A stretch of 64,000 nucleotides of DNA from Chryseobacterium sp. SORGH_AS_0447 (GTDB lineage Bacteria; Bacteroidota; Bacteroidia; Flavobacteriales; Weeksellaceae): contig NZ_JAUTAR010000001.1 of the NCBI RefSeq assembly GCF_030818695.1, positions 248,001 through 312,000 on the forward strand, read 5' to 3'. The notes below the pieces were generated by a model that made no database searches, had not been told where the DNA came from, and saw nothing but the letters and a program-made list of their open reading frames with translations. Shown one piece after another: positions 1 to 9,061 of the stretch (position 1 is its first letter; each line of letters opens with the position of its first letter). Made by a program: the position numbers and the translations under genes.

Positions 1-390
1 CCTGTAGGCATCAGGGCCCACGACAAGATCAACCAGTTGTTCTTCTTCCAGAAATTTGGTTTTCAGCCTTTCCGCCATACAGCCGAGAACGCCCACCGTC
101 ATATTCGGTTTTTCTTTCTTCAGGTTTTTGAATTGGGAAAGACGCATCCGCACGGTCTGCTCTGCCTTTTCACGAATGGAACATGTGTTTAAAAGGATAA
201 GATCAGCCTCCTCAACTTTCAGTGTTGTGTTATAACCCTGTTCATTAAGGATGGACGCAACAATTTCAGAGTCAGAGAAATTCATCTGACAACCGTAGCT
301 CTCTAAAAACAATTTCTTTGAGTTTCCGTCTTTTTCCGCAATGGCAAAAGCTTCACCCTGTTTGGTTTCGTCTATATATTTTTCCTGCAC
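1..390 (-). CDS. miaB: tRNA-2-methylthio-N6-dimethylallyladenosine synthase MiaB, 5' part
   Basis: The gene runs off the left edge; 130 N-terminal residues are visible. MiaB is a radical SAM methylthiotransferase that converts i6A37 to ms2i6A37 in tRNAs reading UNN codons. The segment [13 protein letters not shown] (Cys34), [15 protein letters not shown] (Cys70) and [12 protein letters not shown] (Cys104) gives the three cysteines of the auxiliary 4Fe-4S cluster in the UPF0004 domain. The radical SAM and TRAM domains lie outside the window. I chose the GTG at 388-390 because it begins [16 protein letters not shown], the usual family N-terminus; a TTG seven codons upstream is the only other option before an in-frame stop. 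miaE, acting on the same nucleotide, is at 25062. Identification is firm; the start is less so. Confidence 0.93.
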   Translation of the reverse strand, partial: MQEKYIDETKQGEAFAIAEKDGNSKKLFLESYGCQMNFSDSEIVASILNEQGYNTTLKVEEADLILLNTCSIREKAEQTVRMRLSQFKNLKKEKPNMTVGVLGCMAERLKTKFLEEEQLVDLVVGPDAYR

Positions 391-507
391 GATGATCGGT
401 TTAAAATTCAAAGTTTAAAAATTCAAGGTGATTGGATTCCTGAATTTTTGTTTTGAACATATTGAATTTGCAAAGATACAAAATATTGTGACAGAATGGC
501 AGGATGA

Positions 508-1254
508 TTACATAGGTCCAAAATTTAAAGGTAATCTAAATCTATAATCTACCGGAGTGCCATCAATTTTTGCAGGAGCCCATTTCTTTTTAATGCTTTT
601 TATACCATTAATAATCCTGTTATCAAATTCAGGAACACCGGAACTCTGTTCTAATTTCACTTCTCCGATTTTGCCTTCACGAGTGACTACAAAAACAACA
701 ACTATTTTAAAGGGTTTTTGCCATACAAAACCATCAACATCTATTCTTTTTGCAACTTCTTCACGAAATTTATTAATTCCTCCCGGCAGATCACCTTCCA
801 TTGCAGCAATTTTTTCATCCGGGACATAATCTTCTTTATAGTTTTCAAATAAAGTATTCGGTTTGATGAAGAAAGTTTTTACTGCAGTTTTTTTCTTTCC
901 GTCAATAATTAAAGGCTTCCATCTATTCATGTTTTTCAAAACCTGAATACTTAACTCATAAGCACATTTATTATTTTTAGCAATTTGCGAATTGAAATCA
1001 TCGTTGATAAGAGCTATTTCATCATTTTCATCTATTCTGACCTTTAACTGATAATATTCCTCTTTATTTTCACAAGGTGTAAGATTCTTTTCCATCAAAA
1101 TCTGATGAAAGTCTTTATAAAACTGAACGTCTCCTCCTTCATATGCTTCATAAGCACGAGGATATCTAAAAACTTCTTCTTTAACTGTCTGACCGGAGAC
1201 AGAAAGGAAACAACCTGTTATTGATAAAAATAAAAATTTTCTAATCATGGTCAT
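508..1254 (-). CDS. Secreted protein with TonB C-terminal-like domain (1 of 3)
   Basis: This 248-residue protein starts with a signal peptide (MIRKFLFLSITGCFLSVSGQ) and ends with a TonB_C-like domain at about residues 165-248 (VTREGKIGEVKLEQSSGVPEFDNRI...KKKWAPAKIDGTPVDYRFRLPLNF). It lacks the N-terminal membrane anchor and Pro-rich linker of a true TonB, so it is probably a periplasmic protein using the fold for binding rather than an energy transducer. It overlaps the upstream gene by 14 bases (or 8 if the ATG two codons inside is used), so the two are probably co-transcribed. The upstream part (residues 25-160) is not recognised. The specific role is unknown. Confidence 0.8.
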   Translation of the reverse strand: MTMIRKFLFLSITGCFLSVSGQTVKEEVFRYPRAYEAYEGGDVQFYKDFHQILMEKNLTPCENKEEYYQLKVRIDENDEIALINDDFNSQIAKNNKCAYELSIQVLKNMNRWKPLIIDGKKKTAVKTFFIKPNTLFENYKEDYVPDEKIAAMEGDLPGGINKFREEVAKRIDVDGFVWQKPFKIVVVFVVTREGKIGEVKLEQSSGVPEFDNRIINGIKSIKKKWAPAKIDGTPVDYRFRLPLNFGPM

Positions 1255-1657
1255 ATGTATTATGGCTGAAGTTCACGCTCATTACAAATTTGGAATCTAC
1301 CGGAATTCCGTTTTGAAGGGCAGGCTTCCATTTACCTTTCACTTTTTTGGCAGCGTATTTCATATCGTCGATAAACATTTCATTGTTTTTAAACTTCGGA
1401 AGTACATCGATGTTGCTGATTTTGCCTTTGGGATCAATGTTAAAGATAAAAGTTACTTTTCCCTGAACCGCATACAATGCCGTATCGATGTAGGCATGGA
1501 CCATATTCATAAACTCTTTCTGAAAAGTTTCATCTCCACCCGGAAATTCCGCTTTCTGATAATTTGCGGTTGCAGCCTGTGGCTGAGCGTCAGCCAACTG
1601 CGAAAAACCTTTACCGCTGAGAAGCAATAAAGGCAGGATTAAAAGGTATTTTTTCAT
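1241..1657 (-). CDS. Secreted TonB_C-like domain protein (2 of 3)
   Basis: A 138-residue protein with a signal peptide (KYLLILPLLLLSGKGFSQ) followed almost at once by a TonB_C-like fold: FPGGDETFQKEF, then VTFIFNIDPKGKISNIDVLPKFKNNEMFIDDM, then VKGKWKPALQNGIPVDSKFVMSVNF. The FPGG, G-I and W-KPA-NG-PV positions are the family signature. It is the middle of three neighbouring paralogues and is closest to the one at 1685, sharing the FIDDMKYA/FFDDMKYV block. This suggests tandem duplication. It has no membrane anchor and is probably periplasmic. Function unknown. Confidence 0.8.
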   Translation of the reverse strand: MKKYLLILPLLLLSGKGFSQLADAQPQAATANYQKAEFPGGDETFQKEFMNMVHAYIDTALYAVQGKVTFIFNIDPKGKISNIDVLPKFKNNEMFIDDMKYAAKKVKGKWKPALQNGIPVDSKFVMSVNFSHNTYDHD

Positions 1658-1684
1658 GGTTAAAATAGTAGTATCATGTATTTC

Positions 1685-2185
1685 TTAGATATCGGTTGCG
1701 ATTGAAGACAGGTTCATTTTAATTTTAATCTGTGAAGTTACCGGCTGTCCGTTGCAGGTTGCCGGAATCCAGTTTGTTTTAATTCTTCTTACGACATATT
1801 TCATATCATCAAAAAAAACTTGGCTGTTGGCAACTTTCGGAGTTCCCTCGATATTGGTCACTTTTCCTTTCTGATCAACCGTAAGGGTAAATGTAAAATC
1901 ACCGTTCAGAACATAAAAATCCGTATTCAGGTAATCGTACATATATTTTCTCAGCATTTCTTTATAAGCAGGAATTCCACCTTCGAAGCTTGCTGCTTTA
2001 AAATCTTTACAGTTCTTCACCGCGACCTGAAGCAGCGGTTCTTTTATATCTATTTTAAGGATGTTTTTATTATTTTCAGTCATAAAATTATCATCCCGTT
2101 CTTCAACATCGTTAAATTGTGCAAAAGCAGAGCCTGACACCAAAAGCGTCAGCAACACGATAAGCGTTTCTAAAGAATTTTTCAT
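1685..2185 (-). CDS. Secreted TonB_C-like domain protein (3 of 3)
   Basis: A 166-residue protein with a signal peptide (LETLIVLLTLLVSGSAFAQ), an acidic linker of about 45 residues, and a TonB_C-like domain (FEGGIPAYKEMLRKYM...FTFTLTVDQKGKVTNIEGTPKVANSQVFFDDMKYVVRRIKTNWIPATCNGQPVTSQIKIKMNL). It is first in the likely three-gene unit, with 27 bases to the next gene. The domain is the one seen fused to the BlaR1-like protein at 30566. Role unknown. Confidence 0.8.
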   Translation of the reverse strand: MKNSLETLIVLLTLLVSGSAFAQFNDVEERDDNFMTENNKNILKIDIKEPLLQVAVKNCKDFKAASFEGGIPAYKEMLRKYMYDYLNTDFYVLNGDFTFTLTVDQKGKVTNIEGTPKVANSQVFFDDMKYVVRRIKTNWIPATCNGQPVTSQIKIKMNLSSIATDI

Positions 2186-2254
2186 ACATCATAAATTTAC
2201 TTGGACAAAGATAATATTTAAAAGTTCTGATAAAATGATCAGACTAATTTCTGA

Positions 2255-3988
2255 CTACAAAAGATCTTTAATATGTTTGTAATTGCTCTTTACAGTATCG
2301 AGTACTTCTTCCATTTTTCCACCAAGCATCAGCTGTGCCATAGATTTGGTCATTCCCAACACCTGATTGGCTTCAATTTTCGGAGGCAGCGCCAATGCAT
2401 TAGGATTGGTAAAGATATTCAGAAGATAAGGCCCATTATAATCAAGACACTCCTTTATGGCATCTTCCACCTCTTCCGGCTGATGAATGTTTTTTCCGGG
2501 ATATCCCATGGCATGGGCAATCATCGCAAAATCCGGGTTTACCATATCCGTTTCGTTATCCGGCATTCCCCCGACTTCCATTTCCAGCTTCACCATTCCC
2601 AGGGATCGGTTATTGAAAACAATAATTTTTACCGGCAGTTTATACTGGAAGATCGTCGCCATATCCCCTAAAAGCATCGATAATCCGCCATCACCGCACA
2701 TGGCAATGACCTGTCGGCCCGGATAGGCTAATGAAGCCCCGATCGCCATCGGCATCGCATTGGCCATTGATCCGTGATTAAAAGACCCGAGCATTTTCCT
2801 TTCACCTGTTCCGGTAATATATCTTGCGCCCCAAACGCAACACATTCCTGTATCCACGGTAAAAACGGCATCTTTAGTCGCTAGTTTATCCAGCGTATAC
2901 GTAACAAATTCAGGCTGAATCCCATTTTCGGTACCCTGATCTTTTACGTAAGTTAATTGGTTTTCTTTTACTTTATCATAAAATTCCAGCTGCTGCTTTA
3001 GGAAATCCGTGTCGGTTTTTTCATTTAATAAAGGAAGCAATGCTTTTATGGTTTCTTTTACATCGCCCGTAAGACCAAGTTCCAGCTTGGCTCTTCTCCC
3101 CAATCTTTCCGGGCTTTCATCAACCTGGACAATTTTGTTTTTTACCGGCATGAATTTATCATAAGGAAAATCAGTGCCTAAAAGGATCAGAAGATCGGCT
3201 TCATGCATGGCGTGATGCGCTGAGGGAAGTCCCAAAAGCCCTGTTAAACCCACTTCATTCGGATTATTGGGCTGGATTGACATTTTACCCCGGAAAGAAT
3301 ATCCCACCGGAGCTTTTAAGTATTTGGATAGTTCTACTACTTCTGCATTAGCTTTTTCCGCACCGATTCCGCAGTAGATGGTTACTTTTTCGCTTTCGTT
3401 GATTAAACCTGCCAATTGGCTTAACTCTTCATCCGAAGGACGGATAATCGGGTTTGTTCTAAATATTTTATTGGAAGTTGTTGCCTCCTCCGCTTCGAGT
3501 TCCGAAACATCGCCCGGAAGTCCGATAACCGCAACACCTTTTTTTGAAATAGCATGTTGAATGGCTGTCTGAACCGTTCGCTGCACCTGTTCCGGCCTTG
3601 TAATCATCTGATTGTAATAACTGCAGTCATCGAACAGTTTGATGGTATTGGTTTCCTGAAAATAATCCATTCCCATTTCTTCGCTTGGTATGGTGGAAGC
3701 AATAACGAGCATCGGCACATGAGAGCGGTGCGCTTCATAAACCCCATTGATCAAATGAACGTGTCCCGGTCCGCAGCTTCCCGCACATACGGCAAAACCA
3801 TCCAGTTCAGCTTCTGCCGCTGCCGCATAGGCTCCAGCTTCTTCATGCCTTACGTGAATCCATTCGATGCTGCTTTTCTTTACAGCAATGTTTAGATGGT
3901 TAAGGCTATCGCCCGTTACGGCATAAATTCTTTTCACATTGGCATTTTCCAGCATCTCTACAATTTGCTCTGCAATATTTTTGGCCAT
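2255..3988 (-). CDS. poxB: Thiamine pyrophosphate-dependent pyruvate oxidase / pyruvate:quinone oxidoreductase (PoxB type)
   Basis: 577 residues, the normal length for the PoxB branch of the ThDP enzyme superfamily. The order is Pyr domain (VTGDSLN at 25-30, RHEE with the catalytic Glu near 49-50, CAGSCGPGHVHLINGVYEAHRSHVPML), central FAD/Rossmann domain (about 190-330) and PP domain with the ThDP motif GDGG...N at about 430 (MCGDGGLSMLLGDMATI...IIVFNN). Known members decarboxylate pyruvate to acetate with electrons passed to FAD and then quinone, at the inner membrane. The E. coli C-terminal membrane-activation helix is not obvious here. It is transcribed away from lysA with its own upstream space. 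Acetolactate synthase is the main alternative, but SCGPGHVHLINGVYEAHR favours PoxB. Confidence 0.88.
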   Translation of the reverse strand: MAKNIAEQIVEMLENANVKRIYAVTGDSLNHLNIAVKKSSIEWIHVRHEEAGAYAAAAEAELDGFAVCAGSCGPGHVHLINGVYEAHRSHVPMLVIASTIPSEEMGMDYFQETNTIKLFDDCSYYNQMITRPEQVQRTVQTAIQHAISKKGVAVIGLPGDVSELEAEEATTSNKIFRTNPIIRPSDEELSQLAGLINESEKVTIYCGIGAEKANAEVVELSKYLKAPVGYSFRGKMSIQPNNPNEVGLTGLLGLPSAHHAMHEADLLILLGTDFPYDKFMPVKNKIVQVDESPERLGRRAKLELGLTGDVKETIKALLPLLNEKTDTDFLKQQLEFYDKVKENQLTYVKDQGTENGIQPEFVTYTLDKLATKDAVFTVDTGMCCVWGARYITGTGERKMLGSFNHGSMANAMPMAIGASLAYPGRQVIAMCGDGGLSMLLGDMATIFQYKLPVKIIVFNNRSLGMVKLEMEVGGMPDNETDMVNPDFAMIAHAMGYPGKNIHQPEEVEDAIKECLDYNGPYLLNIFTNPNALALPPKIEANQVLGMTKSMAQLMLGGKMEEVLDTVKSNYKHIKDLL

Positions 3989-4083
3989 TGGTAGTATTTT
4001 TTGGTGTTATTAAAAGAAAATTGATCAGAAATAGATCGATATATAAGCTGTAAAGATTATGCCATTTGAAATAATTTACCACA

Positions 4084-4119
4084 AAAAAAGCCTTGTCGAA
4101 TTCAACAAGGCTTTTTATT
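4084..4119 (-). terminator. Intrinsic terminator of lysA
   Basis: Arms AGCCTTGT (4089-4096) and ACAAGGCT (4105-4112) flank an 8-base loop. Read on the minus strand, the stem is followed by a run of T. It lies about 80 bases past the lysA stop. Confidence 0.85.
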
Positions 4120-4191
4120 ATATTTTGATTAAAGATTTATTTTGAACAGCGTAGATTTATTTGATAATCCTTTTTAAATTTTGCTGTTAAT

Positions 4192-5391
4192 TTACAGTAC
4201 TTCAATCTGATTTTTAAGGAGATCTTCAAATTCATCTCTTTTTCTGATCAAGTGTGCTTTTCCATCGAGGAACAATACCTCAGCAGGCTTCAGACGAGAA
4301 TTGAAGTTGGAGCTCATTTCAAAACCATAGGCTCCTGCGTTGTGGAATGCCAGAATATCGCCCTCCCGTACTTCATTAAGCTTACGGTCCCAGGCAAATG
4401 TATCGGTCTCACAAATATTTCCGACTACGGTATAAATTCTCTCTGCACCTTTTGGATTGGATAAGTTTTCAATAACGTGGTAAGAATCATAGAACATCGG
4501 ACGGATCAGGTGGTTAAACCCTGAATTTACTCCCACAAAAACCGTTGCCGTAGTCTGCTTGATCACATTGGCTTTTACCAACAGATACCCGCTTTTTCCT
4601 ACCAGGAATTTTCCCGGTTCAAACCAAAGCTCAAACTTTTTCCCTGTAGATTTAGAAAACTCGGAGATTACTTTCTCCACTTTTTTACCCAATGTCTTCA
4701 CATCCGTTTCTTCTTCGGTATCCTGATAAGGAATTTTGAAACCACTTCCCATATCCAGATATTTTAGGTTCGGGAAATGTTCGGACAGCTCAAGCATGAT
4801 ATCCAGTGCCTGTAGGAATACGTCCGGATCTTTGATCTCGCTTCCGGTATGCATATGAAGGCCTTCCACATTAAGGTTGGTAGATTTCATCACTCTTTCG
4901 ATATGACGTACCTGGTGGATGGAAATTCCGAATTTGCTGTCGATATGACCTGTAGAAATTTTATAGTTTCCTCCTGCAAAAATATGCGGGTTGATTCTCA
5001 CCAGGATCGGGTAAGTGTTTCCGTATTTGTTCCCGAACTGCTCCAGGATCGAAATATTGTCGATATTGATATGAACCCCGAAGGTCATTGCCTCTTCAAT
5101 CTCGGCAAGATCTACACAATTGGGGGTGAACAATATTTTTTCTTTCGTGAAACCGGCTTTCAGGCCGAGCTTTACTTCATTAATCGAAACACAATCCAAA
5201 GAAGCACCCAGGTTCTTTACGTACTTAAGGATATTGATATTAGTCAACGCCTTCGCAGCATAGAAGAACTTTGTGTGTTTTAAAAAAGAAGAGGTCAGTT
5301 TTTCGTATTGGGTTTTGATGGATTCAGCATCATACACATACACCGGTGTGCCAAACTCATTGGCAATCTTCAGCAATTCTTTTGAATTCAT
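4192..5391 (-). CDS. lysA: Diaminopimelate decarboxylase
   Basis: 399 residues. This is a fold-III PLP enzyme that converts meso-diaminopimelate to L-lysine and CO2, the last step of lysine synthesis. The PLP lysine is K47 in FFYAAKALTN. The barrel shows GLHMHTGSEI, the glycine loop LDMGSGFKIPY and EPGKFLV. The active-site cysteine motif CETDTFAWDRKL lies near residue 327, and the C-terminal NAGAYGFEMSSNFNSRLKPAEVL binds the PLP ring side. It is monocistronic, with a strong terminator downstream. The CETD motif and decarboxylase-type ending separate it from the related arginine and ornithine decarboxylases. Confidence 0.96.
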   Translation of the reverse strand: MNSKELLKIANEFGTPVYVYDAESIKTQYEKLTSSFLKHTKFFYAAKALTNINILKYVKNLGASLDCVSINEVKLGLKAGFTKEKILFTPNCVDLAEIEEAMTFGVHINIDNISILEQFGNKYGNTYPILVRINPHIFAGGNYKISTGHIDSKFGISIHQVRHIERVMKSTNLNVEGLHMHTGSEIKDPDVFLQALDIMLELSEHFPNLKYLDMGSGFKIPYQDTEEETDVKTLGKKVEKVISEFSKSTGKKFELWFEPGKFLVGKSGYLLVKANVIKQTTATVFVGVNSGFNHLIRPMFYDSYHVIENLSNPKGAERIYTVVGNICETDTFAWDRKLNEVREGDILAFHNAGAYGFEMSSNFNSRLKPAEVLFLDGKAHLIRKRDEFEDLLKNQIEVL

Positions 5392-5549
5392 AATTAATAA
5401 GTAAAAACTTCTTTTTTTGTTATTACAGTAAATGCAAAGGTAGTGAGAAATTGTTAATAATTTAAAACCAACAACATAGAAGATTATACTTATATTTTTA
5501 TTTTAACAGAATAAAATACTTTTAAAACCCTATTTTGAAGAATATTATT

Positions 5550-5744
5550 TTATCTTTTTAGAAAATTACCAATTATAAAAATAAGGGCCAGAAGCATTGA
5601 AAACGTAATGACAGAGCATGGATTCGCAAAGTTGACTGTCCATCCGAAATCCTGTTTTTTAGGCGGAAAGAGCCTTTTATCTTCTTTGTTATAATAAAAG
5701 AGCTCAAACTTCCAGAAGGATGAATTCTTATCAGGATAATTCAT
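5550..5744 (-). CDS. Small DUF5808-like membrane protein
   Basis: 64 residues with a DUF5808-like motif, FYYNKEDKRLFPPKKQDFGWTVNFANPCSV (residues 16-45), followed by one hydrophobic segment (ITFSMLLALIFIIGNFL). This suggests a small single-pass inner membrane protein of unknown role. It lies nine bases after the exonuclease gene stop on the same strand, so the two are probably co-transcribed. The family assignment rests on recognising the KEDxRLFxPK-GWTxNF pattern. Confidence 0.7.
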   Translation of the reverse strand: MNYPDKNSSFWKFELFYYNKEDKRLFPPKKQDFGWTVNFANPCSVITFSMLLALIFIIGNFLKR

Positions 5745-5753
5745 GACAACTGA

Positions 5754-6977
5754 TTATTTTGGCAATGGTAAGGTTTCAAAATCCCCTCGAAGCAAAGCCA
5801 GCTGCAGTTCATTAACCAAATCCGACGACTGATAAAGCAGATCGATCTTCAGTTTTGTAAGTTTGCTTAAAGTCTGAATCTGGGTGAAAAGCTCATAAAA
5901 ACCATACGATACTACTTTTCCGTTTTCGATAATCAGGAATAGTTTTTCGCCCAGCTTTCTACCGGTTCCCAGCCAAAGCTCGTTTCGTTTTTTAAAATCA
6001 ATTTTCTGCCTGAAGGTATTGATATCATCATATTCTTCAAACTTCCCGATGAACTGTACCGCCTTCGAACCTTGGGTAAAAGACCTGAATTTCAGGATCG
6101 GCTTTTCCAGTTTATTCAGCTTGTTTTTTTCCACCAAATATTTTCCGTTTCTGTGATAAAGCCCGAAAGGAAAGATTTCCCTCTTTTTAATTCCTTTTGA
6201 ATTTAAGATCAGTTTGGCAATAATGTCTGTTCCGGTAAGCTCATAATTGATCTGTTCGACCTCCTGCTGGATCAACTCCCATCTTTTGGATTTGGAATTG
6301 AAAACTTTTTTCGAAAATTTATTAATGTCCTGAACATAATCCGAAAAGATAATTTTTCCCGCTTCGTTCTGGAAATAAACAAAACCTTTCTCATTCGGAA
6401 GATCCTGGGTGAGCATTTTAATCTTGTTGATATAGGTTTTTGCATTGGTCTCTTCGTGCTGCTTCTGGATGATTTCGTTCTCCGTGTCTTTTGAAATGAG
6501 CAGTTTAAATAACTCCAGGGTCGCACGGGCGTCACCATCTGCACGGTGATGGTTTGTTAAAGGAATTCCCAAGGATTTAACCAGCTTTCCCAAAGAATAA
6601 CTTACCTCATCAGGAATCAGTTTTTTCGCCAGCGGAATCGTATCCAAAGTATTGATTTTAAAATCATATCCCAGCCTTTGAAAAGACTGGCGCAGCATGC
6701 GGTAATCGAAATCGATATTATGTCCTACCAGCGTAGTATTGGCTGTAATCTCAACGATCCGGCGGGCAATTTCGTGAAATTTCGGCGCCGTTTTTACCAT
6801 TTTAGGCGTGATGTTCGTTAATTTCTGTACGAAAGGCGTGATGTCGCTTTCAGGATTTACTAATGAGATAAACTGGTCGACAATCTTCTGCCCGTCATAG
6901 CGGTACACCGCGATATCGATAATGCATTCTTTTCTGTAACCTGCACCATTACTTTCTATGTCAATTATGGAATACAT
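5754..6977 (-). CDS. DnaQ-like 3'-5' exonuclease with degenerate GIY-YIG-like C-terminal region
   Basis: 407 residues. Residues 1-160 form an RNase T/DnaQ DEDDh exonuclease: D6 and E8 in IIDIES, D89 in VGHNIDFDYRM, and H144/D149 in HHRADGDA, so all catalytic positions are present. The region from about 193 (LPNEKGFVYFQNEAGKIIFSDYVQDINKF) aligns by eye with the start of a UvrC-type GIY-YIG domain. GFVYF replaces the GIY motif and IFS replaces YIG, so a nuclease active site there is doubtful. This architecture (epsilon-like plus UvrC-like N domain, as in Cho/UvrC-related proteins) is typical of Bacteroidota 'exonuclease domain-containing' proteins. It probably acts in DNA repair. It is followed at nine bases by a small membrane protein gene. 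Confidence 0.85.
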   Translation of the reverse strand: MYSIIDIESNGAGYRKECIIDIAVYRYDGQKIVDQFISLVNPESDITPFVQKLTNITPKMVKTAPKFHEIARRIVEITANTTLVGHNIDFDYRMLRQSFQRLGYDFKINTLDTIPLAKKLIPDEVSYSLGKLVKSLGIPLTNHHRADGDARATLELFKLLISKDTENEIIQKQHEETNAKTYINKIKMLTQDLPNEKGFVYFQNEAGKIIFSDYVQDINKFSKKVFNSKSKRWELIQQEVEQINYELTGTDIIAKLILNSKGIKKREIFPFGLYHRNGKYLVEKNKLNKLEKPILKFRSFTQGSKAVQFIGKFEEYDDINTFRQKIDFKKRNELWLGTGRKLGEKLFLIIENGKVVSYGFYELFTQIQTLSKLTKLKIDLLYQSSDLVNELQLALLRGDFETLPLPK

Positions 6978-7108
6978 TTAAAATTTATACAATATTCTTT
7001 AGATTAATAACAAGCCTGCTTTTTCTTTAAAAGTATGCCGATATGGTTGCACAACTTATGCCAACAATTCATAAAAACAGGCCAATCCTGCTAAAATAGT
7101 AAAAATAT

Positions 7109-8641
7109 TTATCTTCTCCTTCCTCCCAGGCCCAGCATTCCCAAAATCGCTTTCGCCCCTTCCCGCATCAGCGTGCTTGTAAATGTTCTGCCAGCTTTAC
7201 TTTGCAGAATTTGCTCAAACATGCCCGGTTCTTCTTTTACCGGCTTGGTTTTCTGATTGCGGGTGGCTTCCGCTTCCTGTGAAGCCTGCTCCATTCTCTT
7301 GACCAGCATTTCGTAAGCCGATTCGTTATCGACAACTTTCTCATATTTAGCGACTAAAGCCGACCTATTGGTTAATTGGGTAATTTCCGCATCATTCAGG
7401 ACATCCATTCTTGATTCCGGGGAAATCAGGTAAGTATGCACCAACGGGGTCGGAATTCCTTTTTCATCCAGTGCCGTTACAAATGCTTCCCCGATTCCAA
7501 GGTTCTGGATTAAGGTAGAGGCATCGTAAAAATCCGTCGTCGGGTAATTTTCCACCGCTTTCGAAATTTCCTTTTTGTCTTTTGCCGTAAACCCTCTCAG
7601 CGCATGCTGGATTTTCAACCCCAGCTGGGAAAGAACGGACTCCGGAACATCTCCCGGAATCTGGGTAATGAAATAGATCCCTACTCCTTTTGAACGGATC
7701 AGCTTTACCATCGTTTCAATCTGGGAAACCAATGCTTTGGAAGATTCGTCGAATATAAGATGGGCTTCGTCTATAAATAAAACCAGCTTCGGTTTCCCGC
7801 TGTCACCTTCTTCCGGAAACGTCATATAAATTTCTGCAAAAAGAGACAGCATAAAGGTGGAAAACAATTGAGGCTTGCTCTGAATATCTGCCACACGCAG
7901 AATATTCACTACCCCTTTTCCGTCCCTTGCCTGCAGCAGATCGTGAACATCAAAGCTCAGCTCTCCGAAGAAACCTGAAGCCCCCTGCTGCTCCAACGCC
8001 ACAATAGATCGCAAGATCGCTCCGAGTGAAGCCGATGCAATAGAACCATAGTTGGAAGATAACTCTGCTTTTCCCTGAGGATTCTCTGTAACGTATTGAA
8101 GGACTTTTTTCAGGTCATTCAGATCAATTAAAGGAAGACCTTTATCATCACAGTATTTAAATACAATCGACATGATGCTCTGCTGCGTTTCATTCAATTG
8201 TAAAATTTTACTTAAAAGGACAGGGCCGAATTCCGTAACCGTAGCCCTGAGCTTTACTCCTCTTTCACCGGAAATCGTCATCAATTCTACCGGAAAAGCC
8301 TGTGGCTGATAAGGAAGCTGTGTTTTCGTATATCTTTCCTGAATAGCCGTATTCTCCGTTCCTGCTTCTGCAATTCCGGAAAAGTCACCCTTAATATCCA
8401 GCACCAGAGACGGGATTCCCTGATGAGATAACTGCTCTGCAAAAACCTGCAACGTTTTGGTTTTACCCGTTCCCGTAGCGCCTGCAATAAGGCCGTGACG
8501 GTTTATGGTTTTCAGAGGAATGGTAACATTTACTTCTGGCACCACTTCCCCATCCAGCATTCCCTTTCCTAATATAATATGATCTCCTTTTGGAGTGTAT
8601 TTCGCATTCAGTTCTTCGATAAATTGTGTTTTGTCTGTCAT
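7109..8641 (-). CDS. HerA-like P-loop ATPase (DUF853 family)
   Basis: 510 residues, typical for the DUF853/HerA_C family (E. coli YjgR). Walker A is GATGTGKT at residues 54-61. Walker B is LVLFIDEAHLIF at about 290. LGLKIQHALRGFTAKDKKEI resembles the sensor/arginine-finger region of HerA/FtsK-type motors. The C-terminus has a basic Gly-rich tail (LGMLGLGGRRR). Members are predicted DNA-translocating ATPases of unsettled function. It stands alone, with a 420-base AT-rich region upstream. Confidence 0.88.
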   Translation of the reverse strand: MTDKTQFIEELNAKYTPKGDHIILGKGMLDGEVVPEVNVTIPLKTINRHGLIAGATGTGKTKTLQVFAEQLSHQGIPSLVLDIKGDFSGIAEAGTENTAIQERYTKTQLPYQPQAFPVELMTISGERGVKLRATVTEFGPVLLSKILQLNETQQSIMSIVFKYCDDKGLPLIDLNDLKKVLQYVTENPQGKAELSSNYGSIASASLGAILRSIVALEQQGASGFFGELSFDVHDLLQARDGKGVVNILRVADIQSKPQLFSTFMLSLFAEIYMTFPEEGDSGKPKLVLFIDEAHLIFDESSKALVSQIETMVKLIRSKGVGIYFITQIPGDVPESVLSQLGLKIQHALRGFTAKDKKEISKAVENYPTTDFYDASTLIQNLGIGEAFVTALDEKGIPTPLVHTYLISPESRMDVLNDAEITQLTNRSALVAKYEKVVDNESAYEMLVKRMEQASQEAEATRNQKTKPVKEEPGMFEQILQSKAGRTFTSTLMREGAKAILGMLGLGGRRR

Positions 8642-9000
8642 TTGATCTTTTTGTATGATAAATATAAAAGTTTTTATAAAAATATTAAGTAGTGAAAACA
8701 GTATTATTGCCAGGGATGGCAGCTAAAGTATCTAAAACATGTAAAAAGCATTTATAAAATACAGCTGAAACGATGGGTCTACGGCAAGAAAGCACATGAC
8801 TTTTATCAGAAAAAAAATAAAAAAACCTTTTTTTTGCTATGAGATTTTTATGCGAAAAAATGGCTTATTATAAAAAAAATAAGCATTTAGGGATTATAAG
8901 CATTAATAGAAATGGACTTTACAGCAAAAAAACGAAAAAAAGTTAGAGTTAATATCAAAAACGGGTGATATAACAACCCTAATACATTCATATTTAACCA
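8642..9000. other. AT-rich intergenic region between divergent genes
   Basis: No supported gene. It contains only very short open frames and a small hairpin (GCTTATT at 8863-8869, AATAAGC at 8878-8884) with no T tract. It presumably carries the upstream regulatory DNA for the HerA-like gene (minus) and the secreted-protein operon (plus). Confidence 0.5.
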
Positions 9001-9031
9001 TTTGGAATTTTACAAAAAAGAAGTATCTTTG
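9001..9031 (+). promoter_or_regulatory. Bacteroidota-type promoter of the secreted-protein operon
   Basis: TTTG at 9001-9004, 19 bases, then TATCTTTG at 9024-9031, which matches TAnnTTTG exactly. The first ATG is at 9062, giving a leader of about 25 bases. Confidence 0.75.
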
Positions 9032-9061
9032 TGCCCATAAAAATTAATTATCCAAACTTAG

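Noticed and set aside
8642..9061. Small genes in the 420-base spacer
   Set aside because: Only open frames of about 13 codons or less with start codons were seen, with no recognisable features.
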